A stretch of 64,000 nt of DNA from contig JACJXZ010000015.1 in the NCBI GenBank assembly GCA_020636375.1, forward strand, positions 124,001 to 188,000, read 5' to 3'. The stretch's first letter is position 1; each line of letters begins with the position of its first letter. Of this stretch, positions 40,898 through 48,556 are shown one piece after another. The notes below the pieces were generated by a model that was not told where the DNA came from, did not search any database, and worked only from the letters and a program-made list of their open reading frames with translations. A program made the position numbers and the translations under genes. The DNA is from Lewinellaceae bacterium (GTDB lineage: Bacteria > Bacteroidota > Bacteroidia > Chitinophagales > Saprospiraceae).

Positions 40898-41839
40898 TTG
40901 GAATATCCGGTCAAAAGCGCCCTGTTCGGGTTGGCGGTAGGAGATGCGCTCGGCGTGCCTGTGGAGTTCGTCGGGCGGTCCTGGCTGAAGCGGTTCCCCG
41001 TAGACGATATGCGGGGCCACGGCACGCACGACCAGCCGCCGGGCACCTGGTCGGATGACAGCTCCATGTCCTTCTGCCTGGCCGAGAGCCTCTGCCAGGG
41101 TTATGACCTGAATGATATTGCCGAACAATTTCTGGCCTGGTGCTACGGCCAGAAGTGGACGCCCCACGGCGAAGTGTTCGACATCGGCAACGCGACCCTC
41201 TCGGCCATCGAGCGGCTGCGCAGCCGGCAACTGCCCCCCCAGCTGGCCGGCGGCATGGACGAGGGCAGCAACGGCAATGGCTCCCTGATGCGAATCCTGC
41301 CGCTGTTGTTTTATACCTACAACCGGCCGGTGGAAGAGCGATACGCCCTCGTCAGCGATGTGTCCAGTATCACCCACGCTCATTTCCGCTCCGTCTTCAG
41401 CTGTTTCGTTTACCTGGAAGTGGCCCGGCAACTTCTGAGGGGCAGGCACGCGCAGGAAGCGTATGAAGAAGGAGTGGCCATTGCCCGGCAGTTTGCCGAA
41501 GCGCAACAATTCAACCGCCGGGAGCTGTTTTACTTCAGCCGCACCCTGCAGGGCAAACTGCCGGAAGTCCACGAAGATAATATCTATAGCTCCGGTTACG
41601 TCGTACACACCCTGGAAGCCAGCCTGTGGAGCCTGCTGACCACCTCTTCCTACTCCGAGGCCGTGCTGCGCGCCGTCAACCTGGGGGAAGATACCGACAC
41701 TTCCGGGGCGGTCACCGGCGGCCTGGCAGGCCTGGCCTACGGCTTCGACGACATCCCTGCGGATTGGGTGGAGCAACTGGCGCGGGTGGAGGATATCGAG
41801 TACCTGTGCGTGGCGCTGGCGGGGAGTATTTGTGGGTAG
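40898..41839 (+). CDS. ADP-ribosylglycohydrolase family protein
   Basis: A 313-residue ARH-fold protein. The dinuclear Mg site motifs are TWSDDSSMSFCLAESL near the N-terminus and NLGEDTDTSGAVTGGLAGL near the C-terminus, with GSNGNGSLMRILPLL and ITHAHFRSVFSCF between. It starts at TTG 40898 (EYPVKSALFGLAVGDALGVP, the expected N-terminus), with AGGAAAG about 14 bases upstream; no ATG is in a suitable position. Family members remove ADP-ribose from proteins or nucleic acids or hydrolyse related N-glycosides. No toxin or DarT-like partner is adjacent, so the target is unknown. Confidence 0.88.
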   Translation: MEYPVKSALFGLAVGDALGVPVEFVGRSWLKRFPVDDMRGHGTHDQPPGTWSDDSSMSFCLAESLCQGYDLNDIAEQFLAWCYGQKWTPHGEVFDIGNATLSAIERLRSRQLPPQLAGGMDEGSNGNGSLMRILPLLFYTYNRPVEERYALVSDVSSITHAHFRSVFSCFVYLEVARQLLRGRHAQEAYEEGVAIARQFAEAQQFNRRELFYFSRTLQGKLPEVHEDNIYSSGYVVHTLEASLWSLLTTSSYSEAVLRAVNLGEDTDTSGAVTGGLAGLAYGFDDIPADWVEQLARVEDIEYLCVALAGSICG

Positions 41840-41968
41840 GAGGGGGATTGTCGGATGGCTATCCCGTCTTCCCGATAGGTTGGAAATTTAAAATTTATAA
41901 AACTATTTTTATCTGACGGCACCTTCTCCCTTTTTTTGCCCCGGCCCTGAAGGGTGAAAAGGGAGAAG

Positions 41969-42008
41969 CTGCCTGGCCATCCTTTAGGACCGAGGCAAAG
42001 CCAGGCAG
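41969..42008. terminator. Hairpin between convergent genes
   Basis: CTGCCTGGC (41969-41977) and GCCAGGCAG (42000-42008) form a perfect 9-bp stem between the ADP-ribosylglycohydrolase and speD stop codons. There is no strong T-run, so it is at most a weak intrinsic terminator. Confidence 0.4.
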
Positions 42009-42050
42009 ATTCGACTGGTCGCCAAAATTATCAAACTTCTAACTGCAGTA

Positions 42051-42437
42051 CTACAGATCGTAACGAGCGATGGGTTTCCGGACCAACCCCAGCCCCCGCT
42101 TCAGCAGCCGCCAGTCGCTGCGGCCGGCTGCCAGTGCCTTTTCCAGGTACTGCACCCCCCGTTCCATGTCGATTTCGCCGCAGGTGAAAATATCCACCGC
42201 AGCGTACCGGTACTCCGGCCAGGTATGGATGGTGAGGTGGCTCTCCTGGATGATGACCACCCCGGAAGCGCCGTGGGGAGCGAACTGGTGAAAACGGGAA
42301 GTGACAACGGTGGCGCCCATGGCCCCGGCGGCCCGGCGGAGGCTGCTCTCCAAAAGCGGAATGTCGCTGAGCCGTTGCTCCGGGCAGTCGTACAACTCCA
42401 GAATGATATGGCGGCCGAGTTCTTTTTTGTCTTCCAT
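42051..42437 (-). CDS. speD: S-adenosylmethionine decarboxylase proenzyme (short prokaryotic type)
   Basis: A 128-residue SpeD that self-cleaves to a pyruvoyl enzyme and makes decarboxylated AdoMet, the aminopropyl donor for spermidine. The cleavage motif is QESHLTIHTWPEYRYAAVDI, with processing between Glu65 and Ser66; His71 and Cys86 (FTCG) are the catalytic partners. ATG 42437 (MEDKKELGRHIILELYDCPE) is chosen, upstream codons being palindrome. It is the downstream neighbour of the glutathionylspermidine-synthase-like gene, and a membrane aminopropyltransferase-like gene lies 2.2 kb away, so this is a polyamine cluster. Confidence 0.95.
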   Translation of the reverse strand: MEDKKELGRHIILELYDCPEQRLSDIPLLESSLRRAAGAMGATVVTSRFHQFAPHGASGVVIIQESHLTIHTWPEYRYAAVDIFTCGEIDMERGVQYLEKALAAGRSDWRLLKRGLGLVRKPIARYDL

Positions 42438-42461
42438 GATCTTTTGTTTTAGGGGAGGGGG

Positions 42462-42555
42462 GGAGGTTGTTTGTTGTTTGTTGCCGGTTTGGCCTTGGGG
42501 CCACTTGAACAATTGGGTTCCCTAACGGACAACCAACAACCGGCAACAATCAACG
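42462..42555. repeat. Palindrome between speD and the GspS-like gene
   Basis: Left arm GGAGGTTGTTTGTTGTTTGT... (42462-42487), right arm ACAACCAACAACCGGCAACA... (42529-42555), with GGCCTTGGGGCC in the loop. The right arm overlaps the stop codon of the upstream gene (42550). Confidence 0.75.
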
Positions 42556-43758
42556 CTCCTCCCCCTCAATCACATGCCCCACGAATTCCGCATCGTCGTC
42601 GACGATCAGGCCGTCCTGGCGGCGGAGGCAGAGGGCGCAGGGTTCCGCCCCGGCGGTAAAAATGCTGGGCTGGTAGCAGTCGCCGTCCACATCCTGGTCG
42701 AAGCGGGCGAGTTCCTGGTAGAGCATGGGGAAATTGCCGTAATCGCCTTCATTGGACTGCACCGCTTTGCCGTGCCGGAAAATGCTGACGTTGTTGCCGG
42801 TGCGCCCGAAGATGGGCTTGGCCACATAACTGCCGGTGCCGGGCAGTTCTTCCGGGCTGCGGCCCGACCGGAGCAGGGCCGGGTGGGTGGGCGCCAGTTC
42901 CTGCATGAAGGGCAGCAATGCTTTGGATTGCAGCAGCATGGCGGAGGCCGGGTTGAGCACCACTGCCAGGTCCTTCTTCACGATCCGGGTGAGCAGGCCC
43001 ATCAGTTCCGGCTCTTCGAAAGCGATAAAATCCCAGGGAACCATTTTGAACCAGAAGTCGAACTGCTGGTATTCCCCGGGGCCCGGTTCGATGAAGATGC
43101 CGTCGTCTTCGGAGAAGATGACCTTTTCCAGCACCATCAGTTCCACGTCCCGGAAGCCGGCCTGGCGGGCGGCCATAGCGATGAGTTCGAGGTTGAGCCA
43201 GTCTTCCTCGTGGCCCATGCCGGAGAGCAGCAGGCTGGGGTGGCGGTTGGGGTGGTGGTTCAGGATACGGCGGAAGCTGTGCGCCAGGCCGGACAGCAGG
43301 TTGTTGTACTGTCGGGCGCCCTTGCGTTGCCGGCGCGGCAGCAGTTCCAGTTGGTGCGGCATGACGGTGGCCGTCTCCGGCGCCAGGGAGAAGGTGTCGG
43401 CGTTGAACTCCAGGAGTTTCAGGGGTGCCCGGCCCAGGCCGCCGGCGAAGTCGAAGCGCCCTGCCAGGTGCAGGCCTGCCTCTTCGCGCAGGGAATACTC
43501 AACGAGTTCGACGGCGTTGTCGGGTATGCCGGCGGCGGCCCAGAGCTGCCGTTCGCGCACGTGGCGGGCGGCGCGCCAGGCCAGCTCGTAAAGGCTGGCC
43601 GCCTGGGTGCGGAAGTGTTCAACCTGGGCTTCGGTGACAGACAGGATCTCCGGGGCGAAGTAATCCTCATTTTCTCCTTCGGAGAACCAGGCCAGTCCGT
43701 GTTTGCGCATAAAGCGGGGCGAAGGCCGCCCGACCTCGATCAGGCGGTCATCCACCAT
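42550..43758 (-). CDS. Glutathionylspermidine synthase-like ATP-grasp enzyme
   Basis: A 402-residue protein of the GspS synthetase family. Recognisable blocks: LLEFNADTFSLAPETATVMP, GHEEDWLNLELIAMAARQAG, IFIEPGPGEYQQFDFWFKMV, VLNPASAMLLQSKALLPFM, and YVAKPIFGRTGNNVSIFRHG, which is the ATP-grasp phosphate-binding lysine region. The amidase domain of E. coli Gsp is absent, as in most stand-alone homologues. These enzymes ligate a carboxylate to a polyamine or similar amine; the true acceptor here is unknown. It overlaps the upstream gene by 11 bases and is followed by speD, so it probably shares one operon. Confidence 0.88.
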   Translation of the reverse strand: MVDDRLIEVGRPSPRFMRKHGLAWFSEGENEDYFAPEILSVTEAQVEHFRTQAASLYELAWRAARHVRERQLWAAAGIPDNAVELVEYSLREEAGLHLAGRFDFAGGLGRAPLKLLEFNADTFSLAPETATVMPHQLELLPRRQRKGARQYNNLLSGLAHSFRRILNHHPNRHPSLLLSGMGHEEDWLNLELIAMAARQAGFRDVELMVLEKVIFSEDDGIFIEPGPGEYQQFDFWFKMVPWDFIAFEEPELMGLLTRIVKKDLAVVLNPASAMLLQSKALLPFMQELAPTHPALLRSGRSPEELPGTGSYVAKPIFGRTGNNVSIFRHGKAVQSNEGDYGNFPMLYQELARFDQDVDGDCYQPSIFTAGAEPCALCLRRQDGLIVDDDAEFVGHVIEGEER

Positions 43759-44296
43759 AGGAACGGGTTGAGCGGGTGGAACTGCCGGAACGGGAACTGC
43801 CGAACCCGGATTTAGGGCGGGACACGGTGGTCCGCCGCGCCGTCTGGTTCAGCGTTTGCCCGGCGTTATTATTGACGCGGTTGTACGTATTCTGGTCGAT
43901 ATAGGCGCTGGAACTGGGGCGGTAGGAACCCATGCTGCGGCCCAGAAAGTAGCCCATCAGTCCATAAGAGGCCATGCGGAAGATGGAATTGTGCCGGTAG
44001 TGGTTTTGGGTGCCCGACGTGTCGGACACGGCCAGGCGGGCCTCCTCCAGGGTGAAGGTGTCGGCCGTTTCGTCCATGTATTTGGCGATGATGCGGCTGG
44101 CATCCGGCGAAGGGACCGCCTGTTCGTCCTCGATCTTGAACTCGCCTTCTTCTACTTCTTTCACCGTAGTGACGACGCCCTGTGTGGGGGTCACGACTTC
44201 TTCGGTGGTGTACTCTTCGACATTATCGCCGCCGCAGAAATTAATGCCGAGGACGACTGCGGCGATAAGGCCGTAAAGGATCCATTTGATTCTCAT
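43748..44296 (-). CDS. Ser/Arg-rich exported protein of the polyamine operon, function unknown
   Basis: A 182-residue protein whose N-terminus MRIKWILYGLIAAVVLGINF precedes Cys21, so it may be a lipoprotein or membrane-anchored. The middle has an acidic region (NVEEYTTEEVVTPTQG, EVEEGEFKIEDE). The C-terminal 50 residues are Ser/Arg/Gly-rich (RTTVSRPKSGFGSSRSGSST). No family assigned with confidence; such small UPF0323-like proteins often precede GspS-like genes. Its stop region overlaps the start of the GspS-like gene by 11 bases, indicating translational coupling. Confidence 0.75.
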   Translation of the reverse strand: MRIKWILYGLIAAVVLGINFCGGDNVEEYTTEEVVTPTQGVVTTVKEVEEGEFKIEDEQAVPSPDASRIIAKYMDETADTFTLEEARLAVSDTSGTQNHYRHNSIFRMASYGLMGYFLGRSMGSYRPSSSAYIDQNTYNRVNNNAGQTLNQTARRTTVSRPKSGFGSSRSGSSTRSTRSYGG

Positions 44297-44679
44297 GATG
44301 GAACAGAGGTTTTGGATGGTGGCAAAAAAGCTTCGTGTTCATTACTGATCGCCGGCCGGCGGTGTTTGTTACCCGCCAGGGCGCATAAAGCCGGTTGCCA
44401 CCATTGGGTTATAAATGAAAATGTAAAGCCGGAAATTGGTAACATGTAACCTTCGGGCGGATAGAGAATACTGATATTCCTGTTGGGCAGTTTGCCGGAA
44501 AAAGACGTAGTTGTGATCAAAAAATAATAAGTTGTCGATCTGCATTTCGACGGCGAGTCAAAGGCTTCAACCATTTCATTGGTTTCTAGCTTTTGCCTCG
44601 CCATTGAAACCGACAACTTATTTTTTGAGGTTTGTTTACTTTTATCCGGTAATATTCAGGTAAATTTAGAGATTCAGGC
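44297..44679. other. Intergenic region, 383 bases, divergent leaders with a hairpin element
   Basis: The gap separates divergent polyamine genes. Most of its second half is the hairpin at 44517-44628; TTACTTTTAT near 44637 resembles a -7 element for the plus-strand gene. No further gene is seen. Confidence 0.5.
44517..44628. mobile_element. 112-bp hairpin element with TCAAAAAATAATAAGTTG arms
   Basis: AAAAAATAATAAGTTGTCG on the left (from 44519) and CGACAACTTATTTTTT on the right (44611-44626) pair with one 3-base bulge. Inward, GGCGAG(T)CAAA(G)GCT pairs with AGCTTTTGCCTCGCC. The whole element folds on itself like a MITE and sits in the promoter region of the spermidine-synthase-like gene. Confidence 0.7.
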
Positions 44680-46236
44680 ATGGACTTCCAAAAAAAGATG
44701 CCGGAAAAGGCGGCCATCATTCTGGCGATCTTCGTCGCCGGGCTGTGCTCCCTCATTTACGAGCTGCTGATCGGCACGACGACTTCCTATTTCCTGGGAG
44801 ACAGCATCCGGCAGTTTTCCCTCACCATCGGGATTTACATGGCGGCCATGGGCCTGGGGTCCTACCTGAGCAAATACTTTCCCGATCCGCTTCTGGCCGC
44901 TATATTCATCGCCATCGAGGTCCTGCTGGGCATCATCGGAGGCAGCAGCGTGCCCCTGCTGTACTACGGGTTCGAACGGCTGTCGCCGGCCGGGTACATC
45001 GGGCTGATGATTAGCCTGACGGCGGCTATCGGCATCCTGACCGGCTTTGAGATTCCCCTGCTGGCCCGCATCATGAAGAAGTATTACCCCCTGCGGGTCA
45101 ACCTGGCCAATGTGATGTCGCTCGACTATTTCGGCGCCCTGGCGGCCACGCTGCTTTTCCCCTTTCTGCTCCTGCCCTTTTTCGGGGTATTCCGCACCTC
45201 GGCCTTTTTCGGGCTGGTCAACATCGGCCTGGGGGTGTTTATCCTGTGGTATTTCTCCGAACACATCCGGAGGAAGACAGCCAATTGGCTGTACGGCTTT
45301 TCTCTGTTCTCCATGGTTGCCTTCGCCGGCCTGCTGTACTTCGCCCGCCCGATATTGATGGCCTGGGACAGCCAGTCCTTCACCCACCGGGTCGTCTTTT
45401 CGAAGCAGACGCCCTACCAGCACCTCATCCTCACCAAAAACAAAGCGGAGGTCCGCCTGTACATCAACCGCATCATCCAGTTCTCCTCCGCCGATGAGTA
45501 TCGCTACCACGAGTCGCTGGCCCTGCTGCCCATGCAGGCGGCGCCTTACAAAAAGAAGATCCTCGTGCTGGGCGGTGGAGAAGGCCTGCTGGCCCGCGAG
45601 TTGCTCAAAGAACCGGCCGTGGAGGCCATCACCATCGTCGACCTCGATCCCGAGGTGTTCCGCCTGGCACGGGAGAACCCCCACCTGCGGGCCCTGAACC
45701 AGGGGGCGCTCGATCATCCTAAGGTGCGCACCGTGGCTATGGACGCCGGCGCCTTCCTGCGGGAAAGCACTGAATACTACGACCTGATCCTTTCCGACCT
45801 GCCCGACCCCTCCAACGAGGCGGTGGCGCGCCTGTACAGCACCCACTTCTTCCGGCTGGCCCGGAGCCGCCTGACGCCCTACGGCGTGTTTGCCACCCAG
45901 GCCAGCAGCCCCTTCCATACCCGCAACGCCTTCTGGTGCATATACGAGACGCTGAAGCAGAGCGGCTTCGGCCAGGTGCTGCCCTTCCATACTTATGTGC
46001 CTTCCTTTGGCGACTGGGGCTTCGTCATGGCCGGCAACCAGCTGCTGGAGGTGCTGCCCTTCCGCACGGAGCTGCCCGTCCGGTACCTCGACGCCGCCGT
46101 CGTCGGCGCCATGTTCGACTTCCCAAAAGACAGCGATAACCCGGGCGGCCTGCTGGCCAACCGCCTCGACCAGCCCGCCCTGCTGGAGTACTACCTGGCG
46201 GATTGGTCGAAGTGGAGCCGGGAAAAGGTAAGATAA
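44680..46236 (+). CDS. Membrane spermidine-synthase-like protein
   Basis: A 518-residue protein with an N-terminal membrane domain (about seven helices to residue 230: AAIILAIFVAGLCSLIYELL, LTIGIYMAAMGLGSYLSKYF, and others) fused to a soluble spermidine-synthase-type methyltransferase fold. The nucleotide site is KILVLGGGEGLLARELLK (GGGEG where soluble SpeE has GGGDG), followed by VDLDPEVFRLARENP and LILSDLPDPSNEAVARLYS. Such membrane SpeE-like proteins occur with speD; whether it transfers aminopropyl groups is not proven. It is divergent from the GspS/SpeD operon, separated by a hairpin element. Confidence 0.9.
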   Translation: MDFQKKMPEKAAIILAIFVAGLCSLIYELLIGTTTSYFLGDSIRQFSLTIGIYMAAMGLGSYLSKYFPDPLLAAIFIAIEVLLGIIGGSSVPLLYYGFERLSPAGYIGLMISLTAAIGILTGFEIPLLARIMKKYYPLRVNLANVMSLDYFGALAATLLFPFLLLPFFGVFRTSAFFGLVNIGLGVFILWYFSEHIRRKTANWLYGFSLFSMVAFAGLLYFARPILMAWDSQSFTHRVVFSKQTPYQHLILTKNKAEVRLYINRIIQFSSADEYRYHESLALLPMQAAPYKKKILVLGGGEGLLARELLKEPAVEAITIVDLDPEVFRLARENPHLRALNQGALDHPKVRTVAMDAGAFLRESTEYYDLILSDLPDPSNEAVARLYSTHFFRLARSRLTPYGVFATQASSPFHTRNAFWCIYETLKQSGFGQVLPFHTYVPSFGDWGFVMAGNQLLEVLPFRTELPVRYLDAAVVGAMFDFPKDSDNPGGLLANRLDQPALLEYYLADWSKWSREKVR

Positions 46237-46316
46237 GGAATGAAGGAATGAAGGAACGAGTGATTGATTCCAGCCAATCATTCCTTCATTCCTTCATTCC
46301 TTCATTCCCTCACTCC
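46236..46316. repeat. Palindrome of GGAATGAA/TTCATTCC words between convergent genes
   Basis: The left arm (46236-46270) of GGAATGAAGGAATGAAGG and the right arm (46275-46308) of TTCCTTCATTCCTTCATTCC words have a 4-base loop. It starts on the last base of the upstream gene and overlaps the 3' end of the Dabb lipoprotein. A bidirectional terminator is plausible. The same words flank the 70-bp repeat copies. Confidence 0.8.
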
Positions 46317-46777
46317 ACCCAATAATCATACACCGCCGGCGGGCCGGCCAGGTAAGGTTTGAGGTTGTCCCGGATCGCCTGATGTTCGGGATGCTCCTGG
46401 TAGGTGCGGTACACTTCCAGGTTTTCGAATGTCATCTGGAAGGCCAGCCCGTGATCGGAGATAAAGCGGTCGTCGCCCGTATCGGCAATCCGTCCGATTT
46501 CGAGATTTTTGACCATATCCAGCGATCCCAGTTTCCTGATCTCGGCGACGAGCTGGCCGGTTTCTTCTTCCGACAGGCCTTCTTGCAGGTGCAGGAAGAC
46601 GATGTGGGCCAGTTGGCCTTTTCCGGGCCCGGCGCGGAGCTGTTCCACCTCGGCCTCCATTTCCTGGAGGCGGATACGGGCCCGGGAGAGTTCTTCCTGG
46701 AGTTGGGGGTCCACCTGTTGCTGGCAGGCTGTGAGGAAGAAAAGAAGGGGCAGCAATAGCAGGGCATTTTTCATCAT
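46310..46777 (-). CDS. Lipoprotein with stress-responsive A/B-barrel (Dabb) domain
   Basis: A 155-residue protein. MMKNALLLLPLLFFLTAC is a lipoprotein signal (Cys18). A short coiled coil (DPQLQEELSRARIRLQEMEA) is followed by a Dabb ferredoxin-like domain: LAHIVFLHLQEGLSEEETGQ, NLEIGRIADTGDDRFISDHG, LAFQMTFENLEVYRTYQEHP and a terminal DYWVE. Dabb domains dimerise into a barrel; some bind small hydrophobic ligands. Function is unknown. The start could be either Met of the MM pair. Confidence 0.85.
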   Translation of the reverse strand: MMKNALLLLPLLFFLTACQQQVDPQLQEELSRARIRLQEMEAEVEQLRAGPGKGQLAHIVFLHLQEGLSEEETGQLVAEIRKLGSLDMVKNLEIGRIADTGDDRFISDHGLAFQMTFENLEVYRTYQEHPEHQAIRDNLKPYLAGPPAVYDYWVE

Positions 46778-46800
46778 ATGCGTTTATGGTTGGTTAAGAG

Positions 46801-47208
46801 CTATTTCCGGCTCACCTTTGTGATCTTTCGGCTGTGGGCCGGTTGATCGGGACAGATCAGCGTAACGACGTAGGCACCGTCTGTCAGGCCGGACAGGCTG
46901 ATCTCGGTACGGCTTCCCCTCAACGCCTGTACATCGACAAGCCTCCCATACTTGTCTCTGATCTCCAGTTGGCCGACGGGAATCGCTTCCGGCAGTTCAA
47001 CCACCAGGTTGTCGGCGGCGGGAACTGGATAAATTTTTGCCGGCACTGTGCCTGGCGGCGGGGTTTCCAGGCTGCTTGTCTGCAACAAATCTGTTGGGGT
47101 TACTGCCGCCAAAAAAATGTCCTGTTTGTTATCCTCATCCAGGTTGTAGTTGTGGGCGGTGCCGGCAAGAAGGATGGTGCCGTCGTCCAGCAGAGAGGCA
47201 GAAATGAA
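46801..47208 (-). pseudogene. 3' remnant of a T9SS-sorted protein
   Basis: The open frame extends from a stop at 47209-47211 to 46801 and encodes SASLLDDGTILLAGTAHNYN, a linker, and then a C-terminal T9SS sorting domain (KIYPVPAADNLVVELPEAIP to HSRKITKVSRK). No signal peptide or start precedes it; homology to the rest of the protein ends where the MITE-like element at 47217-47351 begins. It is thus the last 130 or so residues of a larger exported protein whose 5' part has been lost. The internal ATG at 47112 would give a signal-less 103-residue product, unlikely to be functional. Confidence 0.8.
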
Positions 47209-47216
47209 TTAATTCT

Positions 47217-47351
47217 CGTTCGCGAGAGGCTGTAGCCTCGACGCGGCATAATAAGCAAGTCTCCGACTTGCGCGAGCCGCAAAAGATGTTGATTTACGCC
47301 AGTCGGAGACTGGACAATTACTACGCATCGAGGCACAGCCTCTCGCGAACG
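47217..47351. mobile_element. 135-bp MITE-like element truncating a T9SS gene
   Basis: CGTTCGCGAGAGGCTGT starts both ends (inverted; 47217-47233 and complement of 47335-47351) and the inverted repeats continue as (A)GCCTCGA(C/T)GCG. Inside are GCAAGTC/GACTTGC (47254-47270) and CAGTC/GACTG stems. The inner AAGTCTCCGACTT differs by one base from the AAGTCTCCAGACTT centre of the RAYT palindromes. No coding capacity. Confidence 0.8.
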
Positions 47352-47424
47352 TCCCGATTTATTGGCAAATTAATGCGATGTTTATGTCTTCCGTCCCTCA
47401 ACCTCCGCCTCAACCCCTCCTTAC

Positions 47425-48306
47425 TCACTCCAGCCTCCGGCGCAAATCCCGGATCAGCCGTTCCCGGCTGGGGAAGATGCGGATTTCGATGCGTTCGTTC
47501 TTTGCCCGGCCTTCCGGGGTAGCGTTGGATGCGCGGGGTTCGAACTCGCCTTTGGCGGCGAGCATCACCCGGCTGGTGGCCAGCTCGTACTTTTTAGTCA
47601 TCAGCTGTACGATAGTAGCGGCCTGCAGGGCGCTGTACTCCCACTTGTCGTCCATGCTGTTTCTGCGGAGCGGGGTGTTGTCGTTGTGGCCGACGACCAG
47701 CACTTCCAGGGTGGGATAATTGCTCAGCACCCGGCTGATGCGCTCGATAGCGTCGCGCCCGGCGGAGTACGTCTTGTTGGTGCTGCCGGGATAGAACAGG
47801 AAATTCAGTTGGAGGGCTACCGACAGCTGGCCGTTGGCCACTTCGATGGCGTAAACGGTGGAGTCCACCTGTTTCAGCGTATCCCGGAGAGCCTGTTCCA
47901 GCTCCCGCATGGCCTGGTCGCGCTGGTTGAGAGTAGCAAGCAAGGCGTCGATTTTCCCCTGCTTGTCGGCGATGACGGCATCCTTCTGCTGGAGGCGCCC
48001 GTCGAGGGATTCGACGCGGGTGGCGGACTCATTCTGCAGGCGCTCGATCTCGTCGTCGAGTTCGACGATGCGGCTGAGCATTTTGTCTTGCATGGCGAGC
48101 AGGGCGTTGTTTTCACCCTTGCGCTCCGACACATCGAGATCGAGCCGGTAGATGCGGTTGTTGGCGGTGTCGAGCCGGCTGCGCAGGCCGGTTATGGTGT
48201 CATCGTAGGCGGCAATGGCCTCCAGGTGCTTCTTTTTCGAAACACAGGATGGCAGGAGGAGAGGGGAGAAGGTCAGAAGCAGAATAGGGTGTAAGTATTT
48301 CTTCAC
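47425..48306 (-). CDS. OmpA-family lipoprotein with coiled coil
   Basis: A 293-residue protein. MKKYLHPILLLTFSPLLLPS precedes Cys21 (lipoprotein). Residues 25-145 form a long coiled coil (heptads in IVELDDEIERLQNESATRVE and LNQRDQAMRELEQALRDTLK). The C-terminal domain is OmpA/MotB-type peptidoglycan binding: LNFLFYPGSTNKTYSAGRDA, LEVLVVGHNDNTPLRRNSMD, ALQAATIVQLMTKKY, and AKGEFEPRASNATPEGRAKN with the NxxGRxxNxR-like signature. It probably tethers the outer membrane to peptidoglycan. The next gene upstream on the same strand is another coiled-coil protein. Confidence 0.92.
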   Translation of the reverse strand: MKKYLHPILLLTFSPLLLPSCVSKKKHLEAIAAYDDTITGLRSRLDTANNRIYRLDLDVSERKGENNALLAMQDKMLSRIVELDDEIERLQNESATRVESLDGRLQQKDAVIADKQGKIDALLATLNQRDQAMRELEQALRDTLKQVDSTVYAIEVANGQLSVALQLNFLFYPGSTNKTYSAGRDAIERISRVLSNYPTLEVLVVGHNDNTPLRRNSMDDKWEYSALQAATIVQLMTKKYELATSRVMLAAKGEFEPRASNATPEGRAKNERIEIRIFPSRERLIRDLRRRLE

Positions 48307-48342
48307 GTATGTTTGGTTTGGCAGTTTTGGAGATGGGGTTAC

Positions 48343-48556
48343 CGGGAGATGGGGAGATGGGGAGAGGGAGAGATGGGGAGAGGGAGAGATGGGGAGATGG
48401 GGAGAGGGGGAGAGGGGGAGAGGGGGAGGCTACCCCTCTATTCCGCAAGGCCAACTTCCGGAAATTCGGTTTTTTTTACCCCTCACCCCCTCACTCATCC
48501 ACTCATTCACTCATCCACTCATCCACTCATCCACTCATTCACTCATTCACTCATCC
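48343..48556. repeat. Purine-word tract and TCACTCATCCAC tract between two genes
   Basis: Bases 48343-48429 repeat GGGAGATGGGGAGAGG; bases 48477-48556 repeat ACTCATCCACTCATTC. They form loosely complementary arms and fill the spacer between the OmpA-family gene and the coiled-coil gene, ending at the latter's stop codon. Confidence 0.8.

Noticed and set aside
42574..43815. 413-codon plus-strand frame opposite the GspS-like gene
   Set aside because: Antisense shadow with a GC-skewed, Val/Gly/Gln-rich translation; the minus strand has clear ATP-grasp homology.
44674..46281. 535-codon minus-strand frame opposite the spermidine-synthase-like gene
   Set aside because: Shadow frame: the plus strand shows transmembrane helices and the nucleotide-binding motif.
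46801..47112. 103-residue gene starting at the internal ATG 47112
   Set aside because: It would be a T9SS sorting domain without any signal peptide; the frame and homology extend to 47208, so it is a 3' remnant.
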